Shown here: piece after piece, positions 58,722 to 64,000 of the stretch
How positions within the stretch are numbered: the stretch's first letter is position 1
Layout: every line of letters starts with the position of its first letter
Assembly: GCA_963920635.1 (NCBI GenBank)
Contig: OY987302.1
Location: 44,271,500-44,335,499 of the forward strand
From: Pseudeuparius sepicola
Lineage: Eukaryota; Arthropoda; Insecta; Coleoptera; Anthribidae
Direction: 5' to 3'
Length of the DNA stretch: 64,000 bases
The notes under the pieces: model-generated
Told to the model about the DNA's origin: nothing
The model's input: the letters and a program-made list of their open reading frames with translations, nothing else
The model's database searches: none
Made by a program: the position numbers and the translations under genes

Positions 58722-59945
58722 TTTTCACAAAAATAATATAAACTCACAGTTGATTTAGTCAAGAATAAATAATAATAATAATAATTAATGGCTAAATTTG
58801 ACAGATAACAGTAAAGAAACTTCATTTGATGAAACAAAAATCAAGGCTAACTTGATTTGTGATTAAATAATATGAAGGAAAAAACAAAGGTAAGTTTACT
58901 ATTAAAAATGCTTTACAATTTTTTACAATAATATTTTTATGGAGTGTTAGTAGTGGAAAAAATTGTATATTAACCACGGTTTAGACAGCTATTATTGCCC
59001 TCATGTCTTAAATCCCTCGGCGTTGCCTCGGGATTTAATATTCACGTTCGGGTCAATAATAGCCTCTGTCTAAACCTTCGTTAATAATATACTATTGTTA
59101 AATAGGTTTAAAATGATTTCAAACGTCAAGTCCAAACATGCCTGTGTGTTCAATAGCAAAGTAAACAAATTATCAGAGGATAACCGTGATTATGTAGCCC
59201 CCTTTATTAAGGGAACCAAAATTTATTTAGTTGGACGAATACCTGGTAAAGCAATATAACATAATACTTATATAACTAAGATACACCGTGTATATAATAT
59301 GGACCAAATGGATAATAATTATTTTCAAGTATTCTCTTTATTCAATCTTGCAAAATAACAAAATTTGTTTGTAATCTTCTTAAATTGTTGCGTTCTTATT
59401 TAACTTTGTTATTTACGAATAAATATTAGATCCTAAAAACGCTTAACACACACATAAAAGTGTTGCGTCGGCAATATAAAATAACAATTCCGCAAAAATG
59501 TCTTCGCCATGTCGTTTTATCGGTTGGTAAATCTTCCACTGCGACGAGTTTGCAGATTACACACCTGTTAACCGAAACCATGCGCAACAGGTGGCGTAGA
59601 AATTTAAAATATTGTGTTTATATTACGAGGCTATTCGTTTGAAATGTAGATGGTAACAAATTATTTTAATGAACAGTTTGAGTGGGATATAATGGAAGAC
59701 TTGAAAGTATACTAGAGAATTTTAAAAACAACTAGGTAGCACGCTAGATGGTTCAACATATTTTACATTTATTAAGGAGATACTCGTTTATAAGGGTGTT
59801 CCAATAAGTTGGATCGATGTTAACAGTAAATAACACGATTACATTTTTTTGAAATTCATTATTTCTTTATAGAATCATGTTATTTGTTAGGTAGGTCCAT
59901 GGAAATTATGGCAATAATTATGCGTGACCAGGATCGTAGATATAC
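58722..59945. other. Intergenic stretch with an imperfect 105-bp inverted repeat
   Basis: GGTTTAGACAGCTATTATTG (near 58979) pairs with CAATAATAGCCTCTGTCTAAACC (near 59060-59081), and a smaller stem AAATCCCTCGGCGTTGCCTCGGGATTT lies between. This may be a MITE. The rest shows no gene or RNA. Confidence 0.5.
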
Positions 59946-59949
59946 ATAG

Positions 59950-60268
59950 AATATAGAATAGAATAGAATAGAATAGAATAGAATAGAATAGAATAGAATA
60001 GAATAGAATAGAATAGAATAGAATAGAATAGAATAGAATAGAATAGAATAGAATAGAATAGAATAGAATAGAATAGAATAGAATAGAATAGAATAGAATA
60101 GAATAGAATAGAATAGAATAGAATAGAATAGAATAGAATAGAATAGAATAGAATAGAATAGAATAGAATAGAATAGAATAGAATAGAATAGAATAGAATA
60201 GAATAGAATAGAATAGAATAGAATAGAATAGAATAGAATAGAATAGAATAGAATAGAATAGAATAGAA
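59950..60268. repeat. (GAATA)n microsatellite, ~62 units, the LINE 3' tail
   Basis: Uninterrupted pentanucleotide array apart from its first few bases. It directly follows the minus-strand LINE end GTTAATAAAGTTCTATTC, so it is the element's 3' tail expanded by slippage. The 136-codon frame crossing it, a repeat of ILFYS, is not a gene. Confidence 0.95.
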
Positions 60269-60597
60269 CTTTATTAACTAGTTTGTACAAAAGTACAATT
60301 TAGTACGTCATTATGCACATATACAGTATATAAAAATACATATACGTTCAACAAGCAGTCTTATCACTAACAGGAATAAAAACATATATATAAATGAAAA
60401 AACCTACATCCACACAGTCATACAATGATAAAACCACAAGCAATTAATTATCTTAAGGCGGTCATTAGTTTCCCCTAAATGATCTCAAGTACAAGTCTTG
60501 TCCATTAGCACAGATATATACATATGTACAACATCCCTATGTTAACATAGCTAGCATCCAAACGCAGATAATATAATAAAAATAAATTTAATTCATG

Positions 60598-63420
60598 TCA
60601 TGTCACGCTATCGAGCCTTGGTGATGGTGTCTCCAAATAATCCCTAACCGAATAAAAGCAGTGAGTAACAAGGTGCCGTTTGACCGTTTTCTTAAATTGT
60701 ATATCACCCATCTGCCTAACAGAGTCGTGCAACACATTGTACAAAGCTACATTCAAAGAGTTGCTGAGTGACCTGTTTAGTCTGAATCTTTGCGGACGTA
60801 TCTGTCCACCCGACCTTGTTGGATATCCATGAAAAGCCGAATTTAGTGGAAGCTGATCCCTATGTTTATGTACCTCCAACAACTGATAATAAATGTATAC
60901 AGTCGGCAACGGCATAATTTTAAACTGCTTAAAAGACGGTCTGCAGTGGTCCCTATATCCAATTTTAGCTACTATTCTTATGGCCTTCTTCTGCAGCCTA
61001 AATATCTGCACGGCCACTCCTGAGTTTCCCCAAATCACGGCACCATAGCTAAGATGACTATGGAATATCGCGTGATATACGGTTAACAATGTGCTTTGGT
61101 GCACAAAACATTCAAGTTTTCTCAACACAAAAAGGCTGGAGGCCAGTCTGCCCCTGAGAAAATCTACATGTGCAGTCCAGTTCAGCCGGTTATCCAAGTT
61201 AATACCCAAGAGTTTGGCCGATTCTTTTTTAATTGTATTACTAGATGAGAATTCAATGGATTGCGTTTTATTTAAATTCAGTTTTAAATAATTCTTGTTA
61301 AACCATCGTACTGCTTTAAGTTCTGTCGCCTTCATACATTCTGCACTCAGCTGATGATCCCGCGAAAACGTGACGAGCGATGTGTCGTCGGCATAAAGTG
61401 TACACTTAATAGGACTCATATAATTGCAGAGGTCGTTTATGTAGACAACAAACAAGAGGGGCCCCAAAACTGAGCCTTGCGGAACACCACTTCTTACAAT
61501 CTCCAGAGAGGACGACTTATTATTAAAATCGACTCTTTGCTGTCTAGACTCAAGATACGAGCATAACAAATCCAACGGTGGACCCCTAATCCCATACCTG
61601 GAAAGCTTCCCGATAAGTAACCTATGAGAGACACAGTCAAAGGCCTTGCTGAGATCACATAGAGTGAGACCTACATGCTTTCCCATCTCAAGGCCTCCAA
61701 CTATGTCTTCAATCACCTTTGTTACCGCCTGGACCGAAGAACAGCCCGCACGAAAACCAAACTGATCTGTGCTGAGGATACAGCATCTATCAAAATAGTC
61801 TGTAAGCCTGCTCTTAAGAGTGCACTCGAAAATCTTGCCACAATGTGGGATCACCGAAATGGGTCTATAATCATCTGGGTTATTCAAATCCCCCTTCTTA
61901 AACACCGGTATGACCCTGGAGACCTTAAACGGCCCAGGAAATGTACCCACTTCAATGCATTTGTTGAAGAGGTAGGTAAGGGGGGCAGTTATTGCCGAGC
62001 TTAATTCCTTTAGGATAACAGTACTGATATCGTAGATATCCAAACATGCTGACTTTTTTAGTTGATTTATAGCTCGAGCCACATCTTCCTCAACAACTGG
62101 ACCCAAGAAAAAAGATGACCTAGTTGGTGGTATCCAATCAAGCACGTCCGCATTATCAATATGTGGCAAAGACTTTACAATATCCTCCGCCGTCGATATA
62201 AAAAATGCATTAAACTGATCAGGCGACACATCGCAGCCCCCATCACTTCCCTTTAGGACTTGGTTTCTCTCGTAATTAACTATTTTCCAAATGTCTTTGG
62301 TTTTGTTAATAGAATCGATGATATATTTATCATAAGCGTCTTTCTTCGCCGCAGTTATTTGCCTTTTATAGTCTCTCTTTAGGGACTTAAACACTCTATT
62401 GTCTTCAGGATCCCCGGTCACCTTACTGACAACTCCAGCCGCACCGACAGTATTCCTCATTGCAGCCAAACCCTGATTAAACCAGTCGACTGGAGACCTC
62501 TTGCGAATAAAATGTTTTTGGGGACAGTTCGCACCAATCAGTCTCTGAAGATTGCTTAACAGATAGTGTGCCATAAAATCTATATCCCCATCCGAATCAA
62601 AAAAGACATTCCAGTCCAGACTGGCCATGGAATACCTTATATTCTTTATCGATTCACCAGTACATATTCTTTTATTGCCAGTGTTATTTAGTATTTTTTT
62701 GTTAGTTTTTATGTCAATGAATTGCCCATAATGATCAGACAGAGAGGGGTCCAAAACCCCCACGCTGAATCGATCATCATAAAGATTCGTGAAAATATTA
62801 TCTATACATTTCGCCGAAGAGGCCGTAACTCTAGTATTTTCAGAGACGGTGATTGTGCAACCGAAACAATCAAGTAAGCACGCAATATCCTTTAAATAAC
62901 TCGAAGTACCATTAAAATCGATATTGAAATCACCAAGTATGACGATATGTTTGTAATTTCCCAACAAGTCACTCAGCAACAATTCAAAGATTTCCATGAA
63001 AGCGTCCAAACTACCATTGCATGATCTGTAGGTACATACCACCAATATTTTTTTATAGGGAATTTCAATAGCACAGAACTCAGCATCCAGCTCTTTGGAG
63101 TATTTCGAGACATCAACATGTTTGAACAGAATATCATCTCGAACAAAGATACACACCCCCCCGTGAATGAGCTTAGACCTACAAAAAAAGGAAGCTAGCC
63201 TGTAATCGTCGATGTGTAATCTGGATATAATGTCAGCATTCACTATCCAATGTTCGCTTAGGCATACTATGTCAAATGATACGGTTTTTAAGTACACCGA
63301 AAGCTCCTCACATTTACTAGATACACCTTGTATATTAATATGAAAAATACTGATACTGCTCTGGCTTTTGTCGGTTTCATTATGAACAATCTTATTTCTA
63401 CAATCGCTACGATATTTTAT
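60598..63420 (-). CDS. CR1-like LINE ORF2: endonuclease-reverse transcriptase
   Basis: About 940 codons. The endonuclease domain starts ISIFHINIQGVSSKCEEL, followed by LSEHW (catalytic Glu), ILGDFNID (catalytic Asp and Asn) and SDHY (terminal SDH). The RT has VIPVFKKGDLNNPDDYRPIS, CDLSKAFDCVSH (first Asp), SGVPQGSVLGPLLF, YADDTS (active site, 61384-61395) and LKLNLNKTQ. A C-terminal region with FHSHLSYGAVIWG and RAIRIV closes the protein. It nicks target DNA and primes reverse transcription of its own RNA there. The frame is open from ORF1 onward with no ATG in the 40 codons before a GTG at 63295-63297, and the endonuclease starts upstream of that GTG, so translation probably depends on ORF1 (see 63417-63429). 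Confidence 0.93.
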   Translation of the reverse strand: MKYRSDCRNKIVHNETDKSQSSISIFHINIQGVSSKCEELSVYLKTVSFDIVCLSEHWIVNADIISRLHIDDYRLASFFCRSKLIHGGVCIFVRDDILFKHVDVSKYSKELDAEFCAIEIPYKKILVVCTYRSCNGSLDAFMEIFELLLSDLLGNYKHIVILGDFNIDFNGTSSYLKDIACLLDCFGCTITVSENTRVTASSAKCIDNIFTNLYDDRFSVGVLDPSLSDHYGQFIDIKTNKKILNNTGNKRICTGESIKNIRYSMASLDWNVFFDSDGDIDFMAHYLLSNLQRLIGANCPQKHFIRKRSPVDWFNQGLAAMRNTVGAAGVVSKVTGDPEDNRVFKSLKRDYKRQITAAKKDAYDKYIIDSINKTKDIWKIVNYERNQVLKGSDGGCDVSPDQFNAFFISTAEDIVKSLPHIDNADVLDWIPPTRSSFFLGPVVEEDVARAINQLKKSACLDIYDISTVILKELSSAITAPLTYLFNKCIEVGTFPGPFKVSRVIPVFKKGDLNNPDDYRPISVIPHCGKIFECTLKSRLTDYFDRCCILSTDQFGFRAGCSSVQAVTKVIEDIVGGLEMGKHVGLTLCDLSKAFDCVSHRLLIGKLSRYGIRGPPLDLLCSYLESRQQRVDFNNKSSSLEIVRSGVPQGSVLGPLLFVVYINDLCNYMSPIKCTLYADDTSLVTFSRDHQLSAECMKATELKAVRWFNKNYLKLNLNKTQSIEFSSSNTIKKESAKLLGINLDNRLNWTAHVDFLRGRLASSLFVLRKLECFVHQSTLLTVYHAIFHSHLSYGAVIWGNSGVAVQIFRLQKKAIRIVAKIGYRDHCRPSFKQFKIMPLPTVYIYYQLLEVHKHRDQLPLNSAFHGYPTRSGGQIRPQRFRLNRSLSNSLNVALYNVLHDSVRQMGDIQFKKTVKRHLVTHCFYSVRDYLETPSPRLDSVT

Positions 63421-63429
63421 CCCCCCGAT
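63417..63429 (-). promoter_or_regulatory. Candidate -1 frameshift site at the ORF1/ORF2 junction
   Basis: On the minus strand ORF1 ends TCG GGG GGA TAA. The heptamer G_GGG_GGA (63426-63420) fits the X_XXY_YYZ slippery pattern in the ORF1 frame. A one-base backward slip reads ATA AAA TAT and leads straight into ORF2. The heptamer touches the stop codon. I saw no strong downstream hairpin, and termination-reinitiation is an alternative. Confidence 0.5.
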
Positions 63430-64000
63430 TGAGTTTTCTGTTTGACATGAAAAAAAGGATTAATTCTAATGCCCTGTGCCCAATCACTTGGATTTAACAG
63501 TTTTTGCGCATTATGCTGATACACGCCCACCTTAAAAGAGGCATATACATCTGGATATTTTGAGTTTAATTTTTCACAACTCGCCTCCACGAATTTGGAC
63601 TTCAAAAACGTTAACATATTATTCTCCGTTATACTGGGATCCAGCCTATAGATGTGAAAAAACTGTAGGCTGGGCGCAGCCTTTAGCACGGCGCTCGTAC
63701 TTGTACTGGCGGTACCGATCACAGTACGGTTTGCACTTCGCCTCTTGCGATGCGCCACCGTCATCCATTCATCGTTCGCCGCCTGCGGTCCCGCAAGCGA
63801 CACTACCTCGTCGAATTTTTGTTTAGTACTGGCCACCTGAATCGCTGCTGCCACCGATTTTAAATCGAATTCACTGTGAATAGGTTTCGCCCGAATATTT
63901 TTATTTCTATTTTTAGTAGCCACTGTATTTGTCTTTTGTGAGGTAGATGGGGCTACTGCAGAGACAGTGGAAATCTGATTTAAGGTTCGCAAGGTTGTCT
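63417..64000 (-). CDS. CR1-like LINE ORF1, 3' part (partial)
   Basis: Open from the window edge to TAA at 63417-63419, at least 194 codons. The product has a basic, low-complexity stretch (TKNRNKNIRAK), DEWMTVAHRKRRSANRT, and a conserved-looking C-terminal region: FFHIYRLDPSITENNMLTFL, YASFKVGV and WAQGIRINPFFH. This resembles the C-terminus of gag-like ORF1 proteins in insect CR1/Jockey-group LINEs, which bind the element RNA. The apparent start at 63992 is a TTG and not real; the true start lies outside the window. Confidence 0.85.
   Translation of the reverse strand, partial: TTLRTLNQISTVSAVAPSTSQKTNTVATKNRNKNIRAKPIHSEFDLKSVAAAIQVASTKQKFDEVVSLAGPQAANDEWMTVAHRKRRSANRTVIGTASTSTSAVLKAAPSLQFFHIYRLDPSITENNMLTFLKSKFVEASCEKLNSKYPDVYASFKVGVYQHNAQKLLNPSDWAQGIRINPFFHVKQKTQSGG

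Larger units (their letters stand above)
59950..64000 (-). mobile_element. CR1-like LINE, nearly intact, running off the window
   Basis: From the right edge: ORF1 3' part, ORF2, a 3' UTR of about 330 bp with AATAAAG just before the tail, and a (TATTC)n tail. No disabling lesion was found in the visible coding region. The 5' end lies beyond position 64000. The tail of tandem short units rather than poly(A) fits CR1/L2-type elements. Confidence 0.88.

Noticed and set aside
59880..60290. 136-codon ORF of ILFYS repeats
   Set aside because: It is a translation of the pentanucleotide tail of the adjacent LINE, whose five-base unit gives an open frame automatically.
61342..61375. Hammerhead-ribozyme-like CTGATGA...GAAA
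   Set aside because: It lies inside LINE ORF2 coding sequence and the bases between the motifs cannot form stem II.
61675..62004. 109-codon plus-strand ORF
   Set aside because: Shadow frame antisense to the LINE reverse transcriptase.
1..64000. Prokaryotic-style defence island, operon or ribosome-binding sites
   Set aside because: All recognisable content is eukaryotic transposable elements; no operon-like gene runs exist.

Overview
This window is AT-rich, transposon-dense DNA from an animal genome, most likely an insect. The evidence is eukaryotic mobile DNA of the kinds common in insects: Tc1/mariner-type elements with TA target duplications, many foldback MITEs ending in CAGGGTG-like sequence, CR1- and Jockey-like LINEs, a Penelope-like element with a GIY-YIG nuclease, and a Crypton-like tyrosine recombinase containing a GT-AG intron. 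I cannot fix the order of insect. I found no convincing host protein-coding gene, tRNA, rRNA, operon or CRISPR array. Almost all short ORFs are chance or lie inside repeats.

Layout. 0.2-11 kb: scattered MITEs, including a family with 7-bp target duplications (236-415 and 10397-10584), a complete foldback element at 7708-8417, and a GC-rich 395-bp palindrome at 9410-9805. 12.7-16.3 kb: a mariner/maT-like transposon with terminal inverted repeats of about 500 bp. Its left repeat has been interrupted by a second MITE and by a retroposon fragment. Its transposase carries an in-frame stop and a Cys in place of the third catalytic Asp. 16.8-25 kb: small hairpin elements, a foldback element and a 389-bp tandem duplication. 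25.3-27.8 kb: a 1.2-kb foldback element next to a decayed Tc1 element. 30-35.3 kb: retroposon and MITE fragments, a frameshifted Penelope-like element, and two more MITEs. 35.7-41.7 kb: long intergenic DNA with nothing recognised. 41.7-44.4 kb: a foldback transposon whose two arms both carry the start of a transposase gene, interrupted by a Jockey-like LINE fragment.

46.8-53.2 kb holds the most striking architecture: an almost perfect palindrome of about 5.5 kb (axis near 50476, 3-nt spacer), preceded by a third, direct copy of its central 940 bp. The centre is an ATCGAT/TATCGATA-rich tract. The structure is either a very recent inverted duplication or an assembly artefact.

57.7-58.8 kb: a decayed Crypton-like recombinase gene. 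59.95-64 kb (minus strand): a CR1-like LINE with an uninterrupted endonuclease/reverse-transcriptase ORF2, the 3' part of ORF1 running off the window, and a 3' tail of about 62 copies of a pentanucleotide. ORF2 lies in the -1 frame relative to ORF1, has no ATG before its endonuclease domain, and is preceded by a G_GGG_GGA heptamer directly abutting the ORF1 stop codon. This is a candidate -1 ribosomal frameshift signal and the most testable functional prediction in the window.
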